This document shows positions 53,538-64,000 of a stretch of 64,000 nt of DNA, one piece after another. The stretch is from Ramlibacter sp. Leaf400 (GTDB lineage Bacteria; Pseudomonadota; Gammaproteobacteria; Burkholderiales; Burkholderiaceae_C). The stretch covers positions 1-64,000 of the forward strand of contig NZ_LMQL01000009.1 in NCBI RefSeq assembly GCF_001424545.1, in the 5' to 3' direction. A program made the translations under genes and the position numbers. Under the pieces are notes generated by a model that was not told where the DNA came from, made no database searches, and saw nothing but the letters and a program-made list of their open reading frames with translations. Positions within the stretch are counted from its first letter, which is position 1. The number at the start of each line of letters is the position of its first letter.

Positions 53538-54125
53538 TTACGAGCGGTAGATGACGCCGTTCTCCACCCGCACCCGGTCACCCACGCGCAGGTCGCCCAG
53601 CGCGCCGACCTCGTAGGTGCGCCACGCGCCCTGGTCGGTCTGCACGGTGACGCGGTAGGCCCCGCTGGCCGCGCCGGCCGCGGCGGTGTTCTCCTGCCGC
53701 TGGCCCATGCGGTTGCCGATGGCTGCGCCGCCGGCCGCGCCCAGCACGGTGGCTGCGCTGCGGTTGTCACCGCTGTTGATGTGCTTGCCGGCCACGTTGC
53801 CGACCACCGCGCCGATGATGCCGCCCACCACCGCATTGCGAACGCTGGGGTTGGTGGCGCTGGTCTGGCCGCTCTGCACGGTCTGGATGTCGGTCACCCG
53901 GCCGTTCTCGATGGCGGCCACCGGTGCGCCCTGCTGCTGCTGCTGCACGGTGCCGCCCGCGCTCGGCGTCGAGCTCGGGAAGCTGGTGCTCGGGTAGCTG
54001 CTCGCCGTGGGATACACCGGCGTGCTCGGGTAGGCGGCCACGGGTTGGGTCGGGTTGCTGCCGCAGGCGGCCAGCAGGGCGGCCAGGGCGGTGGCGCCGG
54101 CGACGGTCGTGATTCGATTGCGCAT
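53538..54125 (-). CDS. Glycine-zipper 2TM outer-membrane lipoprotein (SlyB/Pcp-like)
   Basis: A 195-residue lipoprotein. The signal peptide ends with the lipobox LLAACGSNP; a proline/serine/threonine-rich linker with a glutamine run follows. The glycine-zipper domain is NAVVGGIIGAVVGNVAGKHI and AATVLGAAGGAAIGNRMGQ, and the C-terminus is a small beta domain (YRVTVQTDQGAWRTYEV). ATG 54125 has AAAGGAG upstream. Relatives stabilise the outer membrane under stress. Confidence 0.9.
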   Translation of the reverse strand: MRNRITTVAGATALAALLAACGSNPTQPVAAYPSTPVYPTASSYPSTSFPSSTPSAGGTVQQQQQGAPVAAIENGRVTDIQTVQSGQTSATNPSVRNAVVGGIIGAVVGNVAGKHINSGDNRSAATVLGAAGGAAIGNRMGQRQENTAAAGAASGAYRVTVQTDQGAWRTYEVGALGDLRVGDRVRVENGVIYRS

Positions 54126-54282
54126 GGAACTCTCCTTTGGATCGGGAAGGCAGCCGGGCAGGCGAGCCCTCGTGTGTTTCATTACAGGCAATCGCGGCCG
54201 CGTCGCGGCACGGCCATGGCCGCGTTGGGCTGTAGGAACCCTCGGGAGCGGGTGTAGGAACACCCTGTCGGGGAAATTGCTG

Positions 54283-54729
54283 TCAGCCCTTGCCGGTCGA
54301 GCCGTAGCCGCCCTCGCCCCGCTCGGTGGGCGGGAATTCGGCCACGACGTTGAAATGCGCCTGGACCACCGGCACCACCACCAGCTGGGCCAGGCGCTCC
54401 ATGGGCTGCAGGGTGAAGGCGGTATCGCTGCGGTTCCAGCAGCTGACCATGAGCTGGCCCTGGTAGTCGCTGTCGATCAGCCCGACCAGGTTGCCCAGCA
54501 CGATGCCGTGCTTGTGCCCCAGGCCCGAGCGCGGAAGGATCAGCGCGGCATAGCCCGGGTCGCGCAGCCAGATGGCGATGCCGGTGGGCACCAGGTGCCA
54601 CTGGTTGGGCCCCAGCTCGATGGGGCCGTCGATGCAGGCCCGCAGGTCCAGGCCGGCGCTGCCGGGCGTGGCGTAGGCGGGCAGCTGGTCCGCCATGCGC
54701 GGATCGAGGATCTTGACGTCGACTTTCAT
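54283..54729 (-). CDS. dut: Deoxyuridine 5'-triphosphate nucleotidohydrolase (dUTPase)
   Basis: A 148-residue trimeric dUTPase that hydrolyses dUTP to dUMP and keeps uracil out of DNA. Motifs: AGLDLRA (1), [11 protein letters not shown] (2), [11 protein letters not shown] (3), MERLAQLVV (4) and the mobile [11 protein letters not shown] (5) are intact. It follows coaBC by five bases, the usual Coa-Dut arrangement of proteobacteria. Confidence 0.97.
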   Translation of the reverse strand: MKVDVKILDPRMADQLPAYATPGSAGLDLRACIDGPIELGPNQWHLVPTGIAIWLRDPGYAALILPRSGLGHKHGIVLGNLVGLIDSDYQGQLMVSCWNRSDTAFTLQPMERLAQLVVVPVVQAHFNVVAEFPPTERGEGGYGSTGKG

Positions 54730-54734
54730 GCTTT

Positions 54735-55952
54735 TCAGGTCCGGGGCAGGCGGCGGGCGATTTCGGCGACGAGGGTGCGGGCCAGCTGCAGCTTGGGCGC
54801 GCGCGGCAGCTCCTGCGCGCCCTGCTCGTCCACCAGCAGCAACTGGTTGTCGTCCTGCCCGAAGGTGAGCGGGCCGATGTTGCCGGCCAGCAGCGGGATG
54901 CCCTTGCGTTCGCGCTTGGCCCTGGCGTGCGCCAGCAGGTCGTGGCTCTCGGCGGCGAAGCCCACGCAGAACAGCTCGCGGCGCTGGGCGCGTTCGCTGC
55001 GGGCGACGGTCGCCAGGATGTCCGGGTTCTCGGTGAAGGCCACCATCGGCGCCTGGCCGGTGCCGTCCTTCTTGATCTTCTGGCCGCTTTCGCTGGTGGG
55101 GCGCCAGTCGGCCACGGCGGCGGTGGCGATGAAGACGTCGGCGCGCGGCACCGCGGCCAGCGTCGCTTCCATCATCTGCCGGGCCGACTTCACGTCCACG
55201 CGCGCCACGCCGCGCGGCGTGGCCAGGTGCACCGGGCCGGCCACCAGCGTGACGTCGGCCCCGGCCTCGCGGGCGGCGCGGGCGATGGCGAATCCCATCT
55301 TGCCGGACGAGTGGTTGGTGATGCCGCGGATCGGGTCCAGCGCCTCGAAGGTCGGACCCGCCGTCACCACCACGCGCTTGCCGGCCAGCGCCTTGGGCTG
55401 CAGGAAGGCGACGATGTCCTCCAGCAGTTCGGCCGGCTCCAGCATGCGGCCGTCGCCGGTCTCGCCGCAGGCCTGGAAGCCGCTGCCCACGCCCAGGATG
55501 GTGGCGCCGTCGCTGGCCAGCTGCGCCATGTTGCGCTGGGTGGCGGGGTGCGCCCACATCTCGCGGTTCATCGCCGGGGCGATCAGCAGCGGCACGCGTT
55601 CGATCGGGCGGGCCAGGCACATCAGGCTGAGCAGCTCGTCGGCGCGGCCGTGCACCAGCCGGGCCAGGAAGTCCGCGCTGCACGGCGCGATGACGATGGC
55701 GTCGGCCTCGCGCGAGAGGTGGATGTGCGGCATGTTGTTCGGCTCGCGCACGTCCCACTGCGAGGTGTAGACCGGCCGGCCGGAGAGCGCCTGCATCGTG
55801 ACGGGCGTGATGAACTGCTCCGCCGCCTCGGTCATCACCACCTGCACGGTGGCACCCTCCTTGATGAAGGCACGGCACAACTCCGCGGCCTTGTAGCAGG
55901 CGATGCCGCCGGTCAGGCCCAGGACCAGGTGCTTGCCCTGCAGGTCGTTCAT
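54735..55952 (-). CDS. coaBC: Bifunctional phosphopantothenoylcysteine decarboxylase/phosphopantothenate-cysteine ligase
   Basis: A 405-residue fusion that makes 4'-phosphopantetheine for coenzyme A. The CoaC half has [19 protein letters not shown], the catalytic His in [11 protein letters not shown], and APAMNREMW; the CoaB half begins [20 protein letters not shown] and contains the ligase lysine segment [14 protein letters not shown] 55952 starts the conserved domain. TACATT just upstream may be the -10. Confidence 0.97.
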   Translation of the reverse strand: MNDLQGKHLVLGLTGGIACYKAAELCRAFIKEGATVQVVMTEAAEQFITPVTMQALSGRPVYTSQWDVREPNNMPHIHLSREADAIVIAPCSADFLARLVHGRADELLSLMCLARPIERVPLLIAPAMNREMWAHPATQRNMAQLASDGATILGVGSGFQACGETGDGRMLEPAELLEDIVAFLQPKALAGKRVVVTAGPTFEALDPIRGITNHSSGKMGFAIARAAREAGADVTLVAGPVHLATPRGVARVDVKSARQMMEATLAAVPRADVFIATAAVADWRPTSESGQKIKKDGTGQAPMVAFTENPDILATVARSERAQRRELFCVGFAAESHDLLAHARAKRERKGIPLLAGNIGPLTFGQDDNQLLLVDEQGAQELPRAPKLQLARTLVAEIARRLPRT

Positions 55953-55999
55953 GCGGCGCAATGTAGCAGAGGGGTGTGCCGTCGCAGTCGTCGCTTGAG

Positions 56000-56410
56000 T
56001 GTTCAGGGCGATCCGCTGTCCAGGGCGGGCCGGCGGCCCGGGTACCCGTTCTCCGGGCCACGCTCGCGATGAAGAGGCCGCTGCCATTCGGGCGCCTTGG
56101 CTTGGACGTTCTTCCGTCGCGCAGAAGTGTCCAGGGCCCGCGAATGGTCCCTCCGACCGGGCACCCGAACCACCGACCCACAGGCAGCGCGGGGGCTCCT
56201 CGCTTGATCAAGCACTTCGCCTTTGAGGTCGACGGTTCGGGTGGCCGGGATCGGCTCCATTCGCGCCCCCTGTTCAGTCGATCCGTATGGGCGTGCTTCG
56301 AAGCCGCGTCGCTCGAACAGCGATGGCCTCTTCATCGCGAGGGCGGGCCGGAGCCCGGCCACCCGGACCGGCGGCCTCTCCCTGGACAGCCGATCACCCT
56401 GGACCAACCA
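56000..56410. repeat. Large imperfect inverted repeat in the coaBC-pyrG gap
   Basis: Two arms of about 165 bp face each other around position 56202. Left arm (about 56007-56171): CGCTGTCCAGGGcgggccgg ... GCGATGAAGAGGCC ... GCGCGAATGG-like CGCGAATGG ... CACCCGAACC. Right arm (about 56234-56405) has the complementary blocks in reverse order, e.g. GGTTCGGGTG (56234-56243) and CCTCTTCATCGC (56327-56338). Arms share roughly two-thirds identity by eye. A 12-bp palindrome GCTTGATCAAGC (56202-56213) sits at the centre. The rest of the 633-bp gap holds no gene. Confidence 0.75.
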
Positions 56411-56537
56411 CACCGCCCTGCCGTGCACACCGAATCACTCCCCAAAGCACCGACGTCAAACACGGTGTGGCGCATCCGCCCCGACACCGTGCCCAACCCC
56501 CGATTCCACTGGCGGCCGCCACTACCTGAACGTATAG

Positions 56538-58256
<1,719 letters not shown>

Positions 58257-58257
58257 C

Positions 58258-59115
58258 ATGAAACTCTGCGGCTTCGACGTGGGCCTGGACAGGCCCTTTT
58301 TCTTGATCGCGGGCCCGTGCGTGGTCGAGTCCGAGCAGCTCCAGATGGACGTGGCCGGCCAGCTCAAGGAGATCACCTCCTCGCTGGGCATCCCGTTCAT
58401 CTTCAAGAGCAGCTACGACAAGGCCAACCGCTCCTCGGGCACCAGCTTCCGCGGCCCCGGCATGTCGCGCGGCCTGGAGATCCTGGCCCAGGTGAAGAAG
58501 CAGCTGGGCCTGCCCCTCATCACCGACGTGCACACCGAGGCCGAGGTGCCGCAGGTGGCCGGCGTGGTCGACGTCCTGCAGACGCCGGCCTTCCTGTGCC
58601 GCCAGACCGACTTCATCCGCGCCGTGGCGCAGTCGGGCAAGCCGGTCAACATCAAGAAAGGCCAGTTCCTCGCGCCGCACGACATGAAGAACGTCATCGA
58701 CAAGGCCCGCGCCGCCGCGCGCGAGAAGGGCCTGCCCGAGGACAGCTTCATGGCCTGCGAACGCGGCGCGAGCTTCGGCTACAACAACCTGGTCTCCGAC
58801 ATGCGCTCGCTGGCCATCATGCGCGAGACGGGTGCGCCGGTGGTGTTCGACGCCACCCACTCGGTGCAGCTCCCCGGCGGCCAGGGCACCAGCTCCGGCG
58901 GCCAGCGCGAGATGGTGCCGGTGCTGGCCCGCGCCGCGGTGGCGGTGGGCGTTTCCGGCCTCTTCATGGAGACGCACCCGGACCCGGCCAAGGCCCTGTC
59001 CGACGGCCCCAACGCGGTGCCGCTCAAGCACATGAAGGCCCTGCTCGAGACGCTGGTGGCGCTCGACCGGGTGACCAAGAAGAACGCCTTCCTGGAAAAC
59101 GAATTCAACGCCTGA
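58258..59115 (+). CDS. kdsA: 3-deoxy-8-phosphooctulonate (KDO8P) synthase
   Basis: A 285-residue TIM-barrel enzyme that condenses phosphoenolpyruvate with arabinose 5-phosphate for lipopolysaccharide KDO. Cys21 in IAGPCVVES replaces the asparagine of the E. coli enzyme, so this is the metal-dependent class II form. [21 protein letters not shown] and [15 protein letters not shown] follow the family. Confidence 0.97.
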   Translation: MKLCGFDVGLDRPFFLIAGPCVVESEQLQMDVAGQLKEITSSLGIPFIFKSSYDKANRSSGTSFRGPGMSRGLEILAQVKKQLGLPLITDVHTEAEVPQVAGVVDVLQTPAFLCRQTDFIRAVAQSGKPVNIKKGQFLAPHDMKNVIDKARAAAREKGLPEDSFMACERGASFGYNNLVSDMRSLAIMRETGAPVVFDATHSVQLPGGQGTSSGGQREMVPVLARAAVAVGVSGLFMETHPDPAKALSDGPNAVPLKHMKALLETLVALDRVTKKNAFLENEFNA

Positions 59116-59129
59116 GAACGGGAGACACC

Positions 59130-59420
59130 ATGCCCAGCGCCTACATCATCGCCAACGTCACCGTCACCAACCCCGAGCAGTACGAGGCGTACAAGAAGCT
59201 CTCCACCGCGGCCTTCCAGGCCCACGGCGTGGAGGTCTGCGCACGCGGCGGCAAGGTCGAGGTGCTGGAGGGCGACTGGCAGCCCAACCGCGTGGTCATC
59301 CTCAAGTTTCCCAGCCTGGAGAAGGCCCGTGCCTTCTACGACTCCACCGAATACGAAGCCGCGAAGAAGGCGCGCGAGGGCGCAGCCGTGATGCGGATGG
59401 TCGTGGTGGAAGGTCTTTGA
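59130..59420 (+). CDS. DUF1330 domain-containing protein
   Basis: A 96-residue dimeric alpha-beta-barrel-like protein. SAYIIANVTVTNPEQYEAYKK and VVILKFPSLEKARAFYDSTEY are the DUF1330 signature. Function unknown. It lies between kdsA and eno (14 and 36 bases) and is probably in the same transcript; RBS GGGAGA. Confidence 0.9.
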   Translation: MPSAYIIANVTVTNPEQYEAYKKLSTAAFQAHGVEVCARGGKVEVLEGDWQPNRVVILKFPSLEKARAFYDSTEYEAAKKAREGAAVMRMVVVEGL

Positions 59421-60743
<1,323 letters not shown>

Positions 60744-60803
60744 TCTAAAAATGTTGGCCCCCACGTTTGCGGCTTCGCCGCTGCTCTGCCCCCCGAGGGG
60801 GCC

Positions 60804-60836
60804 CAGGCCTCCTAGGGGCGGCCCGTCGGAGGCCTG
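60804..60836 (+). promoter_or_regulatory. Hairpin burying the ftsB Shine-Dalgarno
   Basis: CAGGCCTCC (60804-60812) is exactly complementary to GGAGGCCTG (60828-60836). The right arm contains the GGAGG that forms the ftsB ribosome-binding site, 7 bases before its ATG at 60840. Just upstream, CCCCCcgaGGGGG (about 60789-60801) makes a second hairpin. A device limiting FtsB synthesis from the eno transcript is plausible. Confidence 0.6.
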
Positions 60837-60839
60837 ATC

Positions 60840-61121
60840 ATGGGCGCCCGCGTCGTCCCCATCCTGCTCGTCGCACTGCTCATGGTGGTCCATGGGCAGC
60901 TGTGGTTCGGGCGGGGCAGCGTGGGCAACGTGGGCGAGATGCAGCGCAAGCTCCAGCAGCAGCACGAGGCCAATGCGCAGGCCCAGCAGGCCAACGAGCG
61001 GCTGGCCGCCGAGGTGCGCGACCTCAAGGAAGGGCTGGAGATGGTCGAGGAGAAGGCGCGCGCCGAGCTGGGCATGGTCAAGCCCAACGAGATCTTCGTC
61101 AACGTCGTGACGCCCAAGTGA
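60840..61121 (+). CDS. ftsB: Cell division protein FtsB
   Basis: A 93-residue bitopic membrane protein of the FtsQLB division complex. One N-terminal helix (VVPILLVALLMVVHGQLWFG), then a coiled coil (about 30-75), and the typical C-terminal ARAELGMVKPNEIFVNVV. The start follows eno by 96 bases containing the RBS hairpin. Confidence 0.93.
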   Translation: MGARVVPILLVALLMVVHGQLWFGRGSVGNVGEMQRKLQQQHEANAQAQQANERLAAEVRDLKEGLEMVEEKARAELGMVKPNEIFVNVVTPK

Positions 61122-61152
61122 GGCGCGGCGCGGCGCCGCGGCCGGCGACGTG

Positions 61153-61761
61153 ATGGCCGAATCCTTCTTCGCGCCCGCGTTCTCGCTCTGGGGCTCGCCC
61201 GTCACCTGGCTGGAGCTGGTGGCCGTGGTGCTGTCCCTGGCCATGGTGGGCTGCAACATCCGCGTCATCCACTGGGGCTGGCCGCTGGCCATCGCCTCCT
61301 CGCTGCTCTATTTCCTGCTGTTCTGGCGCAGCCGGCTGTACGGCGAGGCCTGGCTTCAGGTCTCCTTCGCCGTGGTGGCCTTCTGGGGCTGGTTCGAATG
61401 GCTGCGCGGCAAGGGCGCCGACGGCACGCCCTTGCGCGTGCACCGGCTCACGCGGCGCGGCTGGGCGCTGGTGCTGCTGGCGAGCGCCTTGTCCTGGCCG
61501 GCGCTGGGCTGGTTCCTGGACACCTACACCGACACCGACGTCCCCTGGTGGGACGCCTTCCCCACCGCGCTCAGCCTCGTGGGCCAGGCCCTGCTGGGGC
61601 GCAAGCTGATCGAGAACTGGGGCGTGTGGATCCTGGTGAACTCGGTCAGCATCGCCCTGTTCATGCACAAGGCGCTGTGGCTGACGGCGGGCCTCTATGC
61701 GGTGTTCATCGTGATGAGCGTGGTGGGCTGGCGCGCCTGGCGTGCCCGGATCGCGGCATGA
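61153..61761 (+). CDS. pnuC: Nicotinamide riboside transporter PnuC
   Basis: A 202-residue inner-membrane facilitator with about seven helices. Family motifs: CNIRVIHWGWPLAIASSLLYF and FYGWYEWLRG-like FWGWFEWLRGKG, and TDTDVPWWDAFPTALSLVGQ. Its stop overlaps the next start (ATGA), so uptake and phosphorylation of nicotinamide riboside are coupled. Confidence 0.93.
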   Translation: MAESFFAPAFSLWGSPVTWLELVAVVLSLAMVGCNIRVIHWGWPLAIASSLLYFLLFWRSRLYGEAWLQVSFAVVAFWGWFEWLRGKGADGTPLRVHRLTRRGWALVLLASALSWPALGWFLDTYTDTDVPWWDAFPTALSLVGQALLGRKLIENWGVWILVNSVSIALFMHKALWLTAGLYAVFIVMSVVGWRAWRARIAA

Positions 61762-62378
61762 AGATCGCCCTGCTCGGCGCCGAAAGCACCGGCAAGACCA
61801 CCCTGTCGGAGGCGCTCGCGCAGCGCCTGCGCACGCGCGGCCACCGGGTCGAGACCGTCGGCGAGGTGCTGCGCGAATGGTGCGTGCGCGAAGGCCGCAC
61901 GCCGCGCCCCGAGGAGCAGCTGCCGATCGCGCAGGAGCAGGAGCGCCGCGTCCACGCCGCTGCTGCCCGCGCCGACATCGTCATCGCCGACACCACCTCG
62001 CTGATGGTGGCGATCTACAGCGCCATGCTGTTCGACGACGGCACGCTGTACCACTTCGCGCTGGAGCGCCAGCGGGGCTACGACCTCACGCTGCTCACCG
62101 GCCTGGACCTCCCCTGGGTCGCCGATGGCCTGCAGCGGGATGGTCCGCACGTGCGAGAGCCGGTGGATGCGCTGGTGCGGGAAGCACTGGCGAAGGCGGG
62201 CGTGGCCTACCGCGTGGTGTACGGGACGGGCGAGGAGCGCGTGGGCAATGCGCTGGCGCCGGTGCTGGAGCTGCTGGGGGAACGCCCGGTTTCCGTCGGG
62301 GGCACGCGCTGGAAATGGGCCTGCGACAAGTGCAGCGACCCGGAATGCGAGCACCGGTTGTTCACGGGATTGAAGTAG
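61758..62378 (+). CDS. NadR-like AAA kinase (ribosylnicotinamide kinase-type)
   Basis: A 206-residue P-loop protein similar to the C-terminal kinase domain of NadR. Walker A GAESTGKTT is at residues 7-15, IADTTSLM follows the Walker B position, and a C-terminal CDKCSDPECEHRLF looks like a zinc knuckle. It would trap imported nicotinamide riboside as NMN for NAD synthesis. The adenylyltransferase and HTH domains of full NadR are missing. The ATG overlaps the pnuC stop. Confidence 0.87.
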   Translation: MKIALLGAESTGKTTLSEALAQRLRTRGHRVETVGEVLREWCVREGRTPRPEEQLPIAQEQERRVHAAAARADIVIADTTSLMVAIYSAMLFDDGTLYHFALERQRGYDLTLLTGLDLPWVADGLQRDGPHVREPVDALVREALAKAGVAYRVVYGTGEERVGNALAPVLELLGERPVSVGGTRWKWACDKCSDPECEHRLFTGLK

Positions 62379-62397
62379 CCTCGTTGCGGGGACAGAA

Positions 62398-62513
62398 CAC
62401 AGAGGCACAGAGGCACGGAGGAAAGAAGAGAGGTCGTAACGAAGGGATTCACTCCTCTGTGCCTCTGTGCCTCTGTGCCTCTGTGCTCTGTGCTCTGTGC
62501 TCTGTGCTCTGTT
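62398..62513. repeat. Tandem 8-/7-bp repeats folding into a 24-bp hairpin
   Basis: The left arm has CACAGAGG twice and CACGGAGG (62398-62421). The right arm has four CCTCTGTG (62454-62485) and then three CTCTGTG (62486-62506). Left and right pair over about 24 bp with one mismatch, the loop being 62423-62452. It lies between the convergent NadR-like and hslO genes, ending 10 bases from the latter's stop. Confidence 0.85.
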
Positions 62514-62522
62514 CTGCAATCC

Positions 62523-63500
62523 TCACTGCACCGCCGACGTCACCGGCGGCTGGTCTCCCGGCGAGGTGAACAGCTGCGCCGCATCGACCGCATCGAACCG
62601 GTACTGCGTTCCGCAGAAATCACAGCCCACCTCGATCTGCCCCTGCTCGGCGACGATGCCCTCGGCCTCCTCGCGCCCGAGCCCGCGGATCATCCCCGCC
62701 ACGCGCTCGCGGCTGCAGGTGCAGGCAAAGCGCGGCGTCTGCGGCGGGAAGCGCAGCAGCTTCTCCTCCCAGAAGAGGCGCCGCAGCACCGTGTCCACGT
62801 CCAGCTCCAGCAACTCGTCGCGCGTGAGGCTGGCCGCCAGGATGGCGATGCGGTTGTAGTGCTCGTTCAGGCCGATCTCGTCCTCGTTGGCCTGGCTCAC
62901 CATCGACCCTTCGAGGTTGCCCTCCCCCTGCACCGGCAGGCGCTGGATCAGCAGCCCCGCCGCGACCTTGGCGTCGGCCGCCAGCACCAGCGTGGTGTCC
63001 AGCTGCTCGGACTGCAGCATGTAGTGCTGCAGCACGTCGCTGAGCTTGGGCAGCTTCTCGCGCCGGTCGCCGTGCAGCGGCACCACGCCCTGGTAGGGCT
63101 GCTGGCCCGGGAACTTGTCGCGCGGGTCCAGCGTGATGGCGCAGCGGCCATGGTTGTGCGCATTGACCAGCTCGGGCAGCCGGTCGGTGATCTGCACGTC
63201 GCCCACCACCTTGGCCGTGGCGCGCACCGACAGGTCGTGCTGCACCTCGGCCACCGCCACCTTGACGGGGCCGTCGCCGAAGATCTGCAGCACCAGCGCG
63301 CCGTTGAACTTGATGTTGGACTGCATCAGCACGCCGGCGGCGGCCATCTCGCCCAGCAGCTCGGCCACGGGTGGCGGCCAGGCGCCGGTGGCGCTGTTGG
63401 CCTCGCGCCGGGCCAGGATCTCGGTCCAGGCGCCGGTCAGGCGCACCAGCGCGCCGCGCACCGGCAGGCCGTCGAAAAGGAACTTGTGGAGCTCGGACAT
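62523..63500 (-). CDS. hslO: Redox-regulated chaperone Hsp33
   Basis: A 325-residue holdase activated by oxidation. The zinc-binding switch is complete: Cys260-x-Cys262 in RFACTCSRERV and Cys293-x2-Cys296 in GCDFCGTQY. The N-terminal domain carries DLSVRATAKVVGD. ATG 63500 is chosen, as it starts the conserved MSELHKFLFDGL; ATG 63518 adds six unrelated residues. It follows the gamma-carbonic-anhydrase-like gene by 36 bases. Confidence 0.95.
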   Translation of the reverse strand: MSELHKFLFDGLPVRGALVRLTGAWTEILARREANSATGAWPPPVAELLGEMAAAGVLMQSNIKFNGALVLQIFGDGPVKVAVAEVQHDLSVRATAKVVGDVQITDRLPELVNAHNHGRCAITLDPRDKFPGQQPYQGVVPLHGDRREKLPKLSDVLQHYMLQSEQLDTTLVLAADAKVAAGLLIQRLPVQGEGNLEGSMVSQANEDEIGLNEHYNRIAILAASLTRDELLELDVDTVLRRLFWEEKLLRFPPQTPRFACTCSRERVAGMIRGLGREEAEGIVAEQGQIEVGCDFCGTQYRFDAVDAAQLFTSPGDQPPVTSAVQ

Positions 63501-63536
63501 CGGAAAAGGCTGGCCCAAAGCTTCGACAGATGGCGG

Positions 63537-64000
63537 TCAGTCGATCTTCTTCAAGCCCTTGCCGTAGCGGCGCGAGTTCTCCACGTAGTGCTCGGCGCTT
63601 TCCGTCAACTTCTTCGCGGCCGCCTCGTCCAGCGTCCGGATGACCTTGGCGGGCGCGCCGACGATGAGCGAGTTGTCGGGGAACTCCTTGCCCTCGGTGA
63701 TCACGGCGCCCGCGCCCACGATGCAATTGCGCCCGATGCGCGCGCCGTTGAGGATCACCGCCTGGATGCCGACCAGCGTGTTGTCGCCGATGGTGCAGCC
63801 GTGCAGCATGACCTGGTGGCCCACCGTGACGTCGCGCCCGATGGTCAGCGGTTTGCCCGCGTCGGCGTGCAGCACGGACAGGTCCTGGATGTTGGTGTTG
63901 GCGCCTATGCGGATGGTCTCGGTGTCGCCGCGGATCACCGCGCCGAACCACACGCTGGCGTTGTCGGCCAGTTCCACCGCGCCGATCACCTGCGCGGTTT
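63537..64000 (-). CDS. Gamma-carbonic-anhydrase-like hexapeptide protein (5' end cut off)
   Basis: The last 154 or so residues of a left-handed beta-helix protein of the YrdA/PaaY type. [50 protein letters not shown] and [18 protein letters not shown] fit the family, with zinc-ligand histidines at the positions of LHAD, VGHQ and LHGC. The frame stays open to the window's end, so the true start lies beyond 64000. Its metal content and activity are unknown. Confidence 0.9.
   Translation of the reverse strand, partial: TAQVIGAVELADNASVWFGAVIRGDTETIRIGANTNIQDLSVLHADAGKPLTIGRDVTVGHQVMLHGCTIGDNTLVGIQAVILNGARIGRNCIVGAGAVITEGKEFPDNSLIVGAPAKVIRTLDEAAAKKLTESAEHYVENSRRYGKGLKKID

Noticed and set aside
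62398..62513. Possible CRISPR or IS end
   Set aside because: Units are 7-8 bp without spacers and the arms fold back on each other; no transposase lies nearby.

Overview
The window is a high-GC (roughly 70%), gene-dense stretch of bacterial chromosome. Protein signatures point to the Burkholderiales, most likely the Comamonadaceae (Ramlibacter/Variovorax-like): a DUF4148 periplasmic protein, a PA0069-family radical SAM enzyme, a GbsR-CydAB cluster, TRAP transporters, BamC after DapA, FtsB directly after enolase, and dispersed palindromic repeats of the 'ATTCCCGCgaaGGCGGGAAT' type. About 60 protein genes are supported. No rRNA, tRNA, CRISPR array or prophage was recognised. The only mobile-element trace is the last codons of what looks like an IS110-type transposase at the left edge.

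Layout. 1-2 kb: transposase remnant, an orphan EptA-type membrane domain, and a radical SAM SplB-like gene whose start sits on a LexA-like SOS box. 2-5 kb: GbsR/MarR regulator with a bd-type quinol oxidase (CydAB, CIO-like). 5-9.6 kb, minus strand: nitronate monooxygenase, acyl-CoA dehydrogenase and EtfAB, a flavin electron-transfer module with operator-like palindromes upstream. 9.8-12.7 kb: a complete TRAP transporter with a terminator after the binding-protein gene. 12.7-15.9 kb, minus strand: MscS channel, enoyl-CoA hydratase and deacetylase-family protein. 15.9-21.6 kb: an overlapping operon of MoxR, DUF58, TgpA-like transglutaminase, MltB-type transglycosylase and HD hydrolase.

21.7-38.8 kb is the most unusual part. 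It carries two versions of the poorly understood circularly permuted ATP-grasp / alpha-E / transglutaminase system. In one the ATP-grasp and alpha-E genes are separate, with a transglutaminase-DUF2126 protein nearby; in the other ATP-grasp and alpha-E are fused and followed by a small transglutaminase and a RidA-like protein. ComEC, a DUF4148 protein, a cardiolipin-synthase-like enzyme and an AT-richer NHL-repeat lipoprotein lie between them.

38.8-64 kb is mostly housekeeping: ParC and ParE with a lytic transglycosylase and an acetyltransferase; an MFS carrier with a 46-residue membrane partner; SDR, methyltransferase, DapA, BamC and an MBL hydrolase; the RoxA ribosomal oxygenase; a SlyD-like isomerase; Dut and CoaBC; then PyrG, KdsA, DUF1330, Eno, FtsB, PnuC and a NadR-like kinase; and Hsp33 with a gamma-carbonic-anhydrase-like protein cut by the right edge. 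Intergenic DNA is rich in structure: composite inverted palindromes, short tandem repeats folding into long hairpins, a 400-bp imperfect inverted repeat before pyrG, and hairpins that bury the ribosome-binding sites of pyrG and ftsB.
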